A stretch of 64,000 nt of DNA from DATKZH01 sp035528065 (GTDB lineage: Bacteria; Planctomycetota; Planctomycetia; Pirellulales; Thermoguttaceae). The translations under genes and the position numbers were made by a program. Under the pieces are notes generated by a model that was not told where the DNA came from, ran no database searches, and was given only the letters and a program-made list of their open reading frames with translations. Within the stretch, counting starts at the first letter, position 1, and every line of letters starts with the position of its first letter. Positions 33,805 to 42,757 of the stretch are shown here, piece after piece. The stretch spans positions 3,253-67,252 of the forward strand of contig DATKZH010000247.1 of assembly GCA_035528065.1 (NCBI GenBank), in the 5' to 3' direction.

Positions 33805-34370
33805 CTCAAGCTCCCCCGGACTCGCATCCCGGAGAGACCGCCTACGCGGTCTTCCGTGCCCGAAAAGGCGAAGGTGTCGAAAGGAATCGTGACGTCTGAC
33901 GCCCCCGGCCGTTGGCCCAAGCGGCGTCGAATGGATTATCCGATGCTTCGTTGTATAGCATGTCGCCACCCCTCTTTCCAGAGGATCGTGGCCTTTGGAG
34001 CGCGCGGCAGCGGGGCCCCCCGCACTCCTGCGGTCTCGCGAGGCAACCGATGCATCATCCCTGTCGTGCCGATCGCCCCGGCCAAGCGCGGGCCGGGCCG
34101 GTATCTCGGGCACCGGGTTCGGCGCGACGTGCCCACAAGTGGGACGGCAGCCGCGGGCATCAACGATCGCAGAATCCGGGCGTCAGCGATGGCGGAATCA
34201 GGCCGTCAACGATCGCAGGACCTGCCGTGGCCGTCGAGACGCGGCGGATCGCCCGGCGGGTCGATGAGAGTCCGTTTCCCGGGCAACGGGTGTGATATTC
34301 GCACGTGATCGTCGCCGGATAGTGCAGATGCAGGCGTCAGGTCCGGTCAAGCCCAAGAGGAGATGGAACC
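33805..34370. other. 566-base gap upstream of the WD40 ATPase gene
   Basis: The minus frame of the ATPase gene stays open to about 34113, but that part is Arg-rich, has no start with a ribosome site and no recognisable domain, so I leave it out. A direct repeat of about 14 bases (TCAACGATCGCAG, near 34160-34171 and 34204-34217) is present. No clear promoter is seen for either flanking gene. Confidence 0.4.
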
Positions 34371-34544
34371 ATGAGAGCCCTAACAAAGATCGCGTCGGTC
34401 GCCGCCCTCCTGGCAACGTTGGCCGTGCTTCCCGCCACACTGATCGCGATCTCGCAGATGGCCGATCAGGTGGCCGCGGCGATCCCGCACCACGCCTCGG
34501 CGCTGGAACAGGCCGAGTTCTGGGCCCGCGCTTTCGGATCGTGA
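34371..34544 (+). CDS. 57-residue membrane peptide
   Basis: A small gene of 57 codons plus stop. AGAGGAG lies about 7-9 bases before the ATG, a strong site. Residues 4-28 are hydrophobic (SVAALLATLAVLPATLIAI), consistent with a signal peptide or a single membrane helix. The remaining 29 residues are mildly charged and end FWARAFGS. I know no family. It lies between the divergent WD40 ATPase gene and the tRNA-fMet gene and has no obvious partner. That it is translated rests on the ribosome site and the clean frame only. Confidence 0.5.
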   Translation: MRALTKIASVAALLATLAVLPATLIAISQMADQVAAAIPHHASALEQAEFWARAFGS

Positions 34545-34685
34545 ACAGATTTCGGCCCGGGACCAAGCCAGCGCAGCCCCCCCGCGGGGGCAGTAGGCGC
34601 AAGGAAGTGACGCTCAGTAAGTCGTCCGGCTGGAAACACGGACGGTCTGCAACTCCATCTGTTCGAGCCGCAGGAGCGCAACAAG

Positions 34686-34714
34686 AACCCCCAGGTCTCT
34701 GCGACTCGGGGGTT
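34686..34714 (-). terminator. probable intrinsic terminator of tRNA-fMet
   Basis: Read on the minus strand, AACCCCC (34714-34708) and GGGGGTT (34692-34686) form a seven-base stem, followed by CTTGTTG, a weak T-rich tract. It starts ten bases after the tRNA 3' end. Confidence 0.55.
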
Positions 34715-34723
34715 ATGCGAAAG

Positions 34724-34797
<74 letters not shown>

Positions 34798-35286
34798 TTG
34801 CGGAAGGGGATGTGACCGACGTCAGACACCCCCTCGTGGGATCCTCCGTATTCTACCCGTCATTCGGTCTCGGGTCGAGAGCCGCGCCAAGGTTTCTTGC
34901 GGTATGTCTCCCGGGACGCATTCTGACCGTGCAAGGACGCCGAAGATTCGCGACATCGAACAGCCTCGCGCGATCTGACCGCCTTGAACTTCGACAGACG
35001 AGACGAAGGGAATAATCCGAGGCCGTGAAGGTGAGGTTTGTTGGGGGACCACGACGGGATGGCTCGGGCCGCTGTCTCGCTGCCGTGGGGGATTGCAGTC
35101 TCCACAAGTTCCCTTGTGGTAAGGAGTTCCAGGTTGCCGCTTCCCCCGAAAGCTGGTAGACTCGCGATGGGACGGCTATAATAGACTTTTGTCCGTGCTG
35201 TTTGGCAGTCGTCTGCTTCCCCCTCAGCCGAGGGGTCCTTTCGGACCATCATCCGTTGACCGGGCAGACGAAGGGGAAGCTCATCC
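34798..35286. other. 489-base gap before the toroid-protein gene
   Basis: No gene supported. It contains a perfect hairpin (CCACAAG 35102-35108 with CTTGTGG 35113-35119, loop TTCC) and a perfect TATAAT at 35177-35182 on the plus strand, about 105 bases before the next start. No matching -35 is seen, so the promoter call is tentative. Confidence 0.4.
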
Positions 35287-37137
35287 ATGGCGGCTCCGGA
35301 TCCCCAGGATCATCAAGGCGCGAAGCCGGGACATTCCGGGGCCATTCCCAACAAGCCGCTTCCCCGGGCCGAGCCTCTGGAACCTAAGCAGTCGTCCCTC
35401 CAGGCTGCGCCCCCACCGAGTGCGTTCGGCGCCCCGGAAGCTTTGTTTGGGCAAGGACAGAACGTCCCTCAAGCTCCTCCGATTGCGGACCGGACCCCGC
35501 TTCCGCGGGCCCAGCCCATCCCGCAGGCGATCCCCCAGGCACGACCCGTGCCGCCAGCGAGTCAACCGGTATCTGTGGCGCCGCAATCGCCCGTCACGGC
35601 TCAGCCGGCTCCTCTGGGCGCGGCTCTGCCCGTGACGGTTGCCCGACCCGTGCCGGTGAGCGGTCGGACGACGTCGATGACGGTTCACGAGCGGAAGGAG
35701 GTGCCGGAAGAGGAGCTGACGACTATTGCGTTGAAGAACTCGCCGCCCTGGCTGGTCAGCGCGGTGTTTCACATGGTTCTGATGATCACCCTGGGCTTGA
35801 TCTTTCTTCCCAAGCTCGTCAGGAACCAGATCGAGCTGGAGACGGTGTGGGCCGAGAGCCTCGGGGACCAGTTGGAATTCGACTCGTTCATGGCCGGGAC
35901 GGCGGAGGACATGGTCGAAGAGCCGGTCTACACGCCGGAGGACTTGCTGCCCGTCGAGAATCCGTTCGCGGCGCCGCCCGAAGTGACCGTGCTGGTGCCC
36001 GACGGATCCACCTCGACCAGCGACATCGACGCCACGCAGGTCGGCCTGGCTCTGAGCGGCCGCGAGGAGGGGTCGAAGCGGGCGCTGCTCGGGGCGTACG
36101 GGGGTAATGCAACCACCGAGGCGTCCGTCCAGGGCGGCTTGCGATGGCTGGCCAACAACCAACGGAAGGACGGCTCCTGGAGCCTTCAGGGCCCCTACAA
36201 AGACGGCGCCATCAACGAAAACGAGGCGACGGCAACCGCCATGGCCTTGTTGGCCTTCCAAGGCGCCGGCAACACGCACAAGAACGGCGCGTTCAAAGAG
36301 AACGTGGCCAAGGGCTGGAAGTGGCTCCTCCAAGAGCAGGACGCCGACGGCAACTTCTTCCACGAAGGGGGCTTCAACCACCGCTTCTACACAAACGGCC
36401 AGTGCGCCATCGCCCTCTGCGAACTGTACGGCATGACGAAGGACGAGCAGTTCAAAGGGCCGGCCGAGCGGGCAATCGGCGATCTGCTCAAGTCACAAGG
36501 CAGCGAGGGAGGCTGGCGCTATAGCCCCCAGGCCGACAGCGACGTCTCGGTCACGGGCTGGGTCCTGATGGCCTTGCAGAGTGCCCGAATGGCGTATCTC
36601 CCCGTTCCCGAGGACAAGCTGCGTCGGGTGGAGCGATTCCTGGACAAGGTCGCCCTGGACGGCGGCACGCGCTACCCGTATCAGCGAGGGAAGGAGGCCA
36701 CGAAGGCGATGACCGCCGAAGCGCTGCTCTGCCGGCAGTACCTCGGGTGGCCCCGGGACGACGAGCGGTTGATCGACGGCGTGCGGTACATCACGCAGCC
36801 GGAGAACCTGATTGACTACGAGCGGGACCCCAACGTCTACTACTGGTACTACGCCACTCAGGTGTGCCATCACATGGAGGGCGAGTACTGGAAGAAGTGG
36901 AACTCCGTGATGCGTCAGGAGGTGCCCGAGCACCAGGTCAAGTCGGGCCGCGATGCCGGCAGTTGGGATCCCGGCCGAAGCGACCGCGGCGCGCCGGACC
37001 GGTACCAGTGGCACGACGCGTACACCCCCCACGGCGGCCGCCTCTACGTGACCTGCCTGTCGATCTACATGCTGGAGGTCTACTACCGGCACCTGCCGAT
37101 TTACTCGGGCGTGTACACCCGTCTCCATCGGATGTAA
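35287..37137 (+). CDS. membrane-anchored protein with prenyltransferase/squalene-cyclase-type alpha/alpha toroid
   Basis: 616 residues. Residues 1-145 are Pro/Ala/Gln-rich and probably cytoplasmic. A membrane helix follows (SAVFHMVLMITLGLIFLP, about 158-175), then IELETVWAESLG and an acidic linker. From about 280 to 600 the sequence has toroid repeats of the prenyltransferase/squalene oxidase type: VQGGLRWLANNQRKDGSW, GWKWLLQEQDADGNF, AIGDLLKSQGSEGGW, SVTGWVLMALQSARM, each a Trp-Leu-x-x-x-Gln-x-x-x-Gly-x-Trp helix pair. The Asp motif of true cyclases is not obvious, so binding rather than terpene cyclisation is likely; planctomycetes have many such proteins. It faces the Ldh_2 gene, whose stop is 33 bases away on the other strand. 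Confidence 0.85.
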   Translation: MAAPDPQDHQGAKPGHSGAIPNKPLPRAEPLEPKQSSLQAAPPPSAFGAPEALFGQGQNVPQAPPIADRTPLPRAQPIPQAIPQARPVPPASQPVSVAPQSPVTAQPAPLGAALPVTVARPVPVSGRTTSMTVHERKEVPEEELTTIALKNSPPWLVSAVFHMVLMITLGLIFLPKLVRNQIELETVWAESLGDQLEFDSFMAGTAEDMVEEPVYTPEDLLPVENPFAAPPEVTVLVPDGSTSTSDIDATQVGLALSGREEGSKRALLGAYGGNATTEASVQGGLRWLANNQRKDGSWSLQGPYKDGAINENEATATAMALLAFQGAGNTHKNGAFKENVAKGWKWLLQEQDADGNFFHEGGFNHRFYTNGQCAIALCELYGMTKDEQFKGPAERAIGDLLKSQGSEGGWRYSPQADSDVSVTGWVLMALQSARMAYLPVPEDKLRRVERFLDKVALDGGTRYPYQRGKEATKAMTAEALLCRQYLGWPRDDERLIDGVRYITQPENLIDYERDPNVYYWYYATQVCHHMEGEYWKKWNSVMRQEVPEHQVKSGRDAGSWDPGRSDRGAPDRYQWHDAYTPHGGRLYVTCLSIYMLEVYYRHLPIYSGVYTRLHRM

Positions 37138-37170
37138 GCGACGGCGTTGCGGGGCAGCTTGGAAGCGGTG

Positions 37171-38220
37171 CTATTCGGGCACCTCGACGCCCAGCTTCGC
37201 GGCCACCTTTACCAACTCGCCCCAGTTCTTCTCGTCGAACGTAATGCCTTCGGCGAGCTTCTTGCTCAGCGTGCGGCGCTCCGGGTCGCCGGGCAGGATG
37301 ATCTCGTCGACGCCGTCCACCCGCGGACAGCCACGGACAAACGCGATCAGATCCGACACCTCCCGGCGGAAGTGATCCGTGCCGCCGAAATGCGCCGGGG
37401 CGAGCACCAGCATGAACACGCAGTTGCCGATCGGATTGATCGGCACCGGCCGGGCGCACACGCCGCCGGAGAGCGCGCCGGTGAGCACCTCGACCATCAG
37501 CGAGAGCGCAAACCCCTTGTACGGCTGACTGCCGCCGGTCGGCCGGATCGAGCCGGGCGGGTCGCCGTAGAGCGCATTGGGGTCGTTGGTCGGCCGCCCT
37601 TCGCTGTCCAGGAGCCATCCGTCCGGGCAGAGCTCGCCGGCGATCTGCTTCACCCGGACTTTGCCTTCGGCCGTCACGCTGGTGCAGAAGTCGATCACGA
37701 TCGGCTCGTCGCCGTTGGGGATCCCGACGGCAATCGGGTTGGTCGGCAGGCGGGGCACCTTGCCGCCGGGGGGCGCGACGCGTTGCACGGCCCCGTGGTT
37801 GTTGACCATCAGCATCGACACGAGCCCCGCCTCGGCCGCCGTCTCGCAGTATTCGCCGAGCCGGCCGATGTGCGAGCAGCGGATCATCGTCCCCACGCCC
37901 ACGCCCGAGCTTCCGGCCTTCTCGATCAGCCGCTCGGTGAGTCGCCGGGCTTGGGTCTGGCCGAAGCCCCAGTGGGCGTCGACGGTCACCAGCGACGCCG
38001 TCTCGCCGAGCACCTCGAACTCGGCGCCCGGGACCACCTCGCCCTTCTCTGCCCGGCCGAGATAGAACGGGAGCCGCATCACGCCGTGCGAGTCGTATCC
38101 CCGCAGGTTCGCCCCCACCAGGCTGCTGGCCACCATCGCGGCCTCGTCCGCATCGAGCCCCGCGGCCGCCAACAGCCTCGTGGCAAAAGCGGTCAACGTC
38201 TGCGCAGAAAACGTAGGCAC
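37171..38220 (-). CDS. Ldh_2-family malate/L-lactate/ureidoglycolate-type dehydrogenase
   Basis: 349 residues from the GTG at 38220, where GGAAGGAG lies about eight bases upstream; the frame upstream runs inside the preceding gene. It is the NAD(P)-dependent Ldh_2 fold, unrelated to classical malate dehydrogenase: GANLRGYDSHGVMRLPFYLG (about 42-62, with the active-site-type His), VNNHGAVQRVAPPGGK, LPTNPIAVGIPNG, VIDFCTSVTAEGKV and PYKGFALSLMVEVLTGALSG. It oxidises a 2-hydroxy acid; the substrate cannot be read from sequence. It lies 59 bases after the propeller glycosidase-like gene on the same strand, so a shared sugar or hydroxy-acid pathway is likely. Confidence 0.88.
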   Translation of the reverse strand: MPTFSAQTLTAFATRLLAAAGLDADEAAMVASSLVGANLRGYDSHGVMRLPFYLGRAEKGEVVPGAEFEVLGETASLVTVDAHWGFGQTQARRLTERLIEKAGSSGVGVGTMIRCSHIGRLGEYCETAAEAGLVSMLMVNNHGAVQRVAPPGGKVPRLPTNPIAVGIPNGDEPIVIDFCTSVTAEGKVRVKQIAGELCPDGWLLDSEGRPTNDPNALYGDPPGSIRPTGGSQPYKGFALSLMVEVLTGALSGGVCARPVPINPIGNCVFMLVLAPAHFGGTDHFRREVSDLIAFVRGCPRVDGVDEIILPGDPERRTLSKKLAEGITFDEKNWGELVKVAAKLGVEVPE

Positions 38221-38279
38221 GCTTTGGGCTCCTTCCGTCGGCAGAGGGCAGACGTATCTCCCGGTCGACTTGTGACGCA

Positions 38280-39680
38280 CTACTCGGCGAACCGGAACGA
38301 GAAGACGTCGGCGTCCTTCAACTCGAACCGAAGACGAACCGGCTTCCCGGCCAGCGGGCTCACGTCGTCGCCCGCAGCCCAGGCGACCACCTGCTCGATC
38401 GCGTCGCCTCGGAGCTCGGCACAATCGGCCAGGGCGAAGCCGGGGATCGGCTTGCCGTCGGCATCTTGCAGCTCGACCCGCAAGCTCCCCTGCCCTCGCG
38501 TGACGAAGTTCACCACCAGCTTCTTCCCGGCAAACACGATCGGCTTGGTCACGAGCTGGCCGCCCTGGGCAGACGCCCGAACCGACACGAACCCGTCCAC
38601 GCGATAGGTGAACCTGCGCACGCGGCTGTCCGGCCCGGCGTAGTACGCCTCGGTGGCGTAGACCGAGTACTCCCGGTCATTGCCCGGCAGTTGCACCAGC
38701 CCCCAGGTCATGTAGTTGCTCCGGTTGCCGTCGCGGTCTTCCGGGGCGGTGATCGGGATCAGGGCCTCGGTCCATCGGCGGAACGTGCGCCCGTCGCGGC
38801 TCGACATGAACGTGGGCTCGACCTGCTGCGTCTTCGGCAGAAATCGTGTCGGGAATCCGATCAGGACGTGCGGCGCCCGGTCGTACGGCCGGATCGCGTT
38901 CGTGTAGAGATGCTCCGGGGGCGTGCCGGGGTGTTCGAGCAGAACCGGCTCGGTCCAGTGCAGAAAATCGGGGGAGGTGCAGGTCATGATCGCGCGGACG
39001 CCGTCGTGGAACGTGCGGTGGAAGTCGGCATAGAGCTTCCGCGTCGGGTCCCAGAACGCCAGGTTCTGCGAGTCGAACGCCCCCTGGGTGATCACCGGCT
39101 CCTTGCTCATCAAGGTCCAATGGATGCCGTCGGGCGACTTCACGGCGTAGAGCCCCGGCTTGTACCCGCGGCTCGCGCCGGCCAGGGCCTTGTACTTGGC
39201 GTCGGGCGGGCACGCCGGGTTGGCGTCTTTGAAGGGCGTGAAGTTGTGGGTGCCCGTGCCGTTCCAGACGATGTTGTTCTCCGTCGAGCCCTCGAACTCC
39301 ACCAGCCCCAGCGACGGCTTCGTCCAGTGAATCCCGTCCTTGCTCTCGGCGTAGCAGGCCACCTCGGGATGGGCCGCCTTGCCTCCCACCGCCTCGGCGT
39401 GCGACCCGCGGTAGTACATCCGGTAGAGGTCGCCGTCCTGGAAGATGGTGTAGTACGCGCAGGTATTCCCTTCCCAAGGCTTGTCGGTCACCAGCACGAC
39501 TTCCTGCGCCTGGGGTTTCTGGAGACACTGCTCAGCGTCGCCGCTCGTCTTCTCGATCAGATAGTCGTCGACGAACAGCTCCAGGCGCGAGCCGATCTCG
39601 ATCGGCGCGGCTGGGCAAGCGGATTGAACCATCCCCCAGGCGGCGGCCATTGCAGCGATCACAAATAGAGCCTTTCTCAT
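38280..39680 (-). CDS. exported five-bladed-propeller glycosidase-like protein
   Basis: 466 residues from the ATG at 39680, with AGGAGAG before it; the long open extension upstream is unsupported. Residues 1-25 are a signal peptide. The mature part starts IEIGSRLELFVDDYLIE and contains blade signatures of glycoside hydrolase clans of the GH32/GH43/GH130 type: YYTIFQDGDLYRMYYRGS, VACYAESKDGIHWTKP, GLYAVKSPDGIHWTLMS, CTSPDFLHWTEP. The last 120 residues look like a beta-sandwich (VTKPIVFAGKKLVVNFVT). It probably acts on sugars outside the cytoplasm. I cannot name the catalytic residues. The 333-base gap upstream holds a repeat island. Confidence 0.8.
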   Translation of the reverse strand: MRKALFVIAAMAAAWGMVQSACPAAPIEIGSRLELFVDDYLIEKTSGDAEQCLQKPQAQEVVLVTDKPWEGNTCAYYTIFQDGDLYRMYYRGSHAEAVGGKAAHPEVACYAESKDGIHWTKPSLGLVEFEGSTENNIVWNGTGTHNFTPFKDANPACPPDAKYKALAGASRGYKPGLYAVKSPDGIHWTLMSKEPVITQGAFDSQNLAFWDPTRKLYADFHRTFHDGVRAIMTCTSPDFLHWTEPVLLEHPGTPPEHLYTNAIRPYDRAPHVLIGFPTRFLPKTQQVEPTFMSSRDGRTFRRWTEALIPITAPEDRDGNRSNYMTWGLVQLPGNDREYSVYATEAYYAGPDSRVRRFTYRVDGFVSVRASAQGGQLVTKPIVFAGKKLVVNFVTRGQGSLRVELQDADGKPIPGFALADCAELRGDAIEQVVAWAAGDDVSPLAGKPVRLRFELKDADVFSFRFAE

Positions 39681-39742
39681 CGATTCTCTCCTACAAGTGC
39701 GAGTTGATTCCGGGCGGTCGTGAGCTGGTCGGACAATGCTCT

Positions 39743-39970
39743 CGCCAAGGCGCGAAGACGCAAAGTATCTGTCCATTTGGATCCGCGATTCCACCTGGAC
39801 TGGCAAGTCCGGCGCAGTTTTCGTCTGGCTTTGGGTTTGCTTCGCGCAATACGCAATGGAGAACTGAGCTTGACTTGACCATTTTCCGTCCATTCAGCAT
39901 CCGTATGGATAGACAAGCCGCAAAGTCCTTCTCCCCCTTTGTCCTTTGCGCCTTCGCGCCTTTGCGAGAG
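39743..39970. repeat. inverted repeat pair in the 39681-40013 gap
   Basis: The left arm (39743-39765) and right arm (39944-39966) are 23-base inverted copies that differ at two positions, of the type CGCxAAGGCGCGAAGxCGCAAAG. About 180 bases with no gene lie between them. The left arm is purine-rich and the right pyrimidine-rich on the plus strand, the same order as the other islands. Similar CTTTGCG/CTTCGCG repeats are, from memory, common between genes of planctomycetes. Confidence 0.65.
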
Positions 39971-40013
39971 ACTCTCCCTTCCCGGCGCCTCCGCGAAAGG
40001 TTGCCTCTGGCGC

Positions 40014-41279
40014 CTATTGGCCAACGTCGTAAGTATACAGGAAATCGCTGTGGCGGACGTACAGCCGGCCGCCGCAGACGACCGGGTGGGCCCAGGTGGG
40101 GCCTTTGCCGTTTTGGGGGATCTTGAATCGGCTGACGATTTCGTGGGCGGTTGGGGTCGGCTTGACGAGTCCGACGTCGCCCCGCTCGCCCAGCACGCAG
40201 AGCAGACCGTCGGCGTAGGTGAGCGAGCCCTTGGGGCCGATGCCTTCGGCGACGTACATCGTCCGGCCCGTCCGCCAATCCACGCAGATCCACTTGCCGC
40301 CGCTGTTCACGTGGCTGGAGCCGTACAGGTAGCCGTCCAGCAGGACGACGCCGCCGTGCTGATTGTCGAGATCCGTGTTGCGCCAGACCTCCTCGACCGA
40401 CGCTCGACCGCCGTCGACGTCGAGCCGCAGCATCACCGAGCCGGTCGTCCGTGTGCAGATGAACACGTGGCCGTCGTGATAGATCGGCGTACCGATGTTT
40501 TCGTCGAAGGGCGTCTTCTGCTCGAAGCGGAACAGCCGCTCGCCCGTGTCGGCGTTGGCACTGATGAGTGCCTGGGAGCTGAGCGCAAGCAGCATCCGCA
40601 CGCCCTTCCATTCGGCCAGCGCCGTGGACGAGTAGCCGGCCAGGTCGCCCGTCGTCGGGCTGGTCCAGACCACCTCGCCCGTCCGCTTGTCCAGGGCGAC
40701 GAAGCTCACTTCCCGGCCGCCGGGCCGGCAGATCACCCGGTCGCCGTCCACGAGCAGCGACTCGGCCAGGGCCCAGGTGACGTTCTCGCTATGGAACTTC
40801 TCCAGCACGTTGACGCCCCAAATCGGCCGGCCGGTCTTCGCGTCGAAGCAGGCGACGTCGCCGTGAGGGCTTTCGTGGTAGAGCCGGTCGCCGTCGAGCG
40901 TGGGCGTGCTCCGCGAGCCGGGCTGAGAGCCGCTCCAGGCGCGACCGTTTTTCGCCCGCCAGACGACCCTGCCTCCCATGTCCATGGCGGTGACGACCGT
41001 ATCCTCCCCAACATTGCCCGCCGTGTAGATCCGGCCGTCGGCGATCGCCACGGTCGCAAAGCCGTGCCCCAGGCCCGATGCCGTCCAGAGCAGCTTGGGC
41101 CCGCCCTCGGGCCAGCGCTTGAGCAATCCGGTTTCGATAGAGATGTTGTCCCGATTCGGACCGTGGAACTGCGGCCAAAAGGCTTCGTCGGCGCCCGCGC
41201 CCACGGTTGCACACGGCGATAGGCTGCCAACGAGAGCCATCAACACGCACAAGCTTGCGGGCAATCGCGGGATGGACAT
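40014..41279 (-). CDS. exported PQQ-like beta-propeller repeat protein
   Basis: 421 residues. Residues 1-28 are a signal peptide. The rest has the outer-membrane-assembly/PQQ-dehydrogenase-type propeller repeats: FWPQFHGPNRDNISIETGLL, VAIADGRIYTAGNVG, VVTAMDMGGRVVWRAKNGRA, DVACFDAKTGRPIWGVNVLE, FVALDKRTGEVVWTSPT, ending VVCGGRLYVRHSDFLYTYDV. The Ala-x-Asp-x-x-Thr-Gly-x-x-x-Trp blades are clear. Planctomycetes carry many of these, generally without proof that PQQ is bound; a dehydrogenase role is therefore unsure. It is in line with the two oxidoreductases upstream (180 bases) and the propeller glycosidase-like gene downstream. Confidence 0.85.
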   Translation of the reverse strand: MSIPRLPASLCVLMALVGSLSPCATVGAGADEAFWPQFHGPNRDNISIETGLLKRWPEGGPKLLWTASGLGHGFATVAIADGRIYTAGNVGEDTVVTAMDMGGRVVWRAKNGRAWSGSQPGSRSTPTLDGDRLYHESPHGDVACFDAKTGRPIWGVNVLEKFHSENVTWALAESLLVDGDRVICRPGGREVSFVALDKRTGEVVWTSPTTGDLAGYSSTALAEWKGVRMLLALSSQALISANADTGERLFRFEQKTPFDENIGTPIYHDGHVFICTRTTGSVMLRLDVDGGRASVEEVWRNTDLDNQHGGVVLLDGYLYGSSHVNSGGKWICVDWRTGRTMYVAEGIGPKGSLTYADGLLCVLGERGDVGLVKPTPTAHEIVSRFKIPQNGKGPTWAHPVVCGGRLYVRHSDFLYTYDVGQ

Positions 41280-41459
41280 CGGGATCGGTCCTTGGTGGTG
41301 CAGTGGCGTGGTTGTGTCGGCACGGTGGGCAGGCGTTCCCCCGGGCGTTGATCACCGCGGACAGTCAAGCTGCGAAACCCACGACGGGGAAGCATGAGAG
41401 CAGTCGTACGCGAAAACGCAAGCGTGACGTTGAGGACGTAGCGTTCCCTCGCGGGTCGC

Positions 41460-42695
41460 TCACCCCAGCTTCCACGGCTCGCGATACTCGTAGTGGAGCA
41501 TCGAGTTGGCTTCCTCGTGGTTGGTGATCCGCTCGGCCTCGGGGTCCCATTCGAGCCGGGACCGCGTGAGCCAGGAGATCTTGGCCAACAGGGCCATCAC
41601 CGTGGAGCGGTGGCCCTCTTCCACGTCGCAAGCCGGTTTCTCGCGCGAGCGGATGCAGTCGAGGAAGTTGCGGGCGTGCTGGGCGGTGTGGTCGCCGTCG
41701 CCCTCGGGGCGAGGCACCGTGATCGGCTCCATGCGCGGCTCGCGATCCTGGAACTGGCCGCCCCGCTCCGGGACGACCTCGTATTGCTTGTCCCAACAGT
41801 ACAGGCTGCCCTGGGTGCCCCGGATTTCGAAATAGCCCTCGCGCGGGAGCGTCCGATTGCCGCTGGTCTCGAACATGCCGAACACGAACAGCCGCCCCGT
41901 GGGAAACTCGAACGTCACCCGGAGCGTGTCGGGGATCGTGCGGTCGTCGTCGACGGCGTAGCGCCCGCCCATCGCGCAGATCGACGTGGGGGCGACGTCG
42001 CCGGTCATCCACCGCATGCAGTCGAGGAAATGGACGCCGTTGTTGGCCGTCTGCGACGAGTAGAGATGCCACCAGCGGAACTTGTACGGGGCGATGGTGG
42101 CTTGAAACGGCCGTGCCGGGCGCGGCCCGAGCCACATGTCCCAGTCGAGGTCGGCCGGCGGATCGGACGGCTCGGCGTGACCGATGCCGGCCGGAACCAT
42201 GTTGCTGCGGTGATACGCCCGACAGACGGTCACCTTGCCCAGCCCCTCGGAGCGGATCAGCCCCGCTGCCTCGCCGTAGAGCTTCGAGGAGCGGCGGTGC
42301 AGACCGACGGTGACGACCGACTTGTTGCGCCGGGCGGCCTCGACCATGCGCCGGCCCTCGTGGATCGTGATCGAGAGCGGCTTTTCGACGTAGACGTCCT
42401 TGCCGGCGTCGCAGGCGGTGATCGTTTGGATCGCGTGCCAATGGTCGGGCGTGGCGACCACCACCGCGTCGACGTCCTTGCGGTCGATCAACTCGCGGAA
42501 ATCGCCGTAGGTGTCGGCCTTGCCCTCGAGCCGGGCGTTGGCCTTGTCGAGCGTCGATCGCTGGACGTCGCAGAGGGCGACGATCTCCATGTCGTCGTGT
42601 TTGAGAAACGCGCTCATCAGTTGCCCGCCGCGGTTGGCCACGCCGATGAACCCCAGCCGGACGCGGTCGTTGGCCCCGACGATTCTCTTATTCAT
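41460..42695 (-). CDS. Gfo/Idh/MocA-family oxidoreductase (no leader)
   Basis: 411 residues from the ATG at 42695, with GAGGA upstream. The Rossmann domain starts VRLGFIGVANRGGQLM; the family motifs are VVVATPDHWHAIQTITACDA and DVYVEKPLSITIHEGRRMVEA (the Glu-Lys-Pro motif that binds the cofactor), then RAYHRSNM and DLDWDMWLGP, ending in the usual substrate-binding sheet domain. It probably oxidises or reduces a sugar or inositol-type substrate with NAD(P). It is a tandem paralogue of the next gene, with most aligned positions identical, but lacks the Tat leader: it begins where that protein begins its mature domain. The open frame continues upstream over the neighbouring gene and has no start signal there. 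Confidence 0.9.
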   Translation of the reverse strand: MNKRIVGANDRVRLGFIGVANRGGQLMSAFLKHDDMEIVALCDVQRSTLDKANARLEGKADTYGDFRELIDRKDVDAVVVATPDHWHAIQTITACDAGKDVYVEKPLSITIHEGRRMVEAARRNKSVVTVGLHRRSSKLYGEAAGLIRSEGLGKVTVCRAYHRSNMVPAGIGHAEPSDPPADLDWDMWLGPRPARPFQATIAPYKFRWWHLYSSQTANNGVHFLDCMRWMTGDVAPTSICAMGGRYAVDDDRTIPDTLRVTFEFPTGRLFVFGMFETSGNRTLPREGYFEIRGTQGSLYCWDKQYEVVPERGGQFQDREPRMEPITVPRPEGDGDHTAQHARNFLDCIRSREKPACDVEEGHRSTVMALLAKISWLTRSRLEWDPEAERITNHEEANSMLHYEYREPWKLG

Positions 42696-42757
42696 GACGG
42701 TCCTCGTAGGTTGTGCAATGCGTACAGGCTCGCAGGTTCGCGGCGCAGGTCGATGAA

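Noticed and set aside
33805..34113. N-terminal extension of the WD40 ATPase as a possible effector domain
   Set aside because: The open stretch is Arg-rich with no fold or ribosome site; the ATG at 33804 has a good site directly before the conserved start.
34860..35288. 142-codon minus-strand frame upstream of the toroid gene
   Set aside because: No ribosome site, no domain, and composition typical of chance frames; the region has a plus-strand TATAAT instead.
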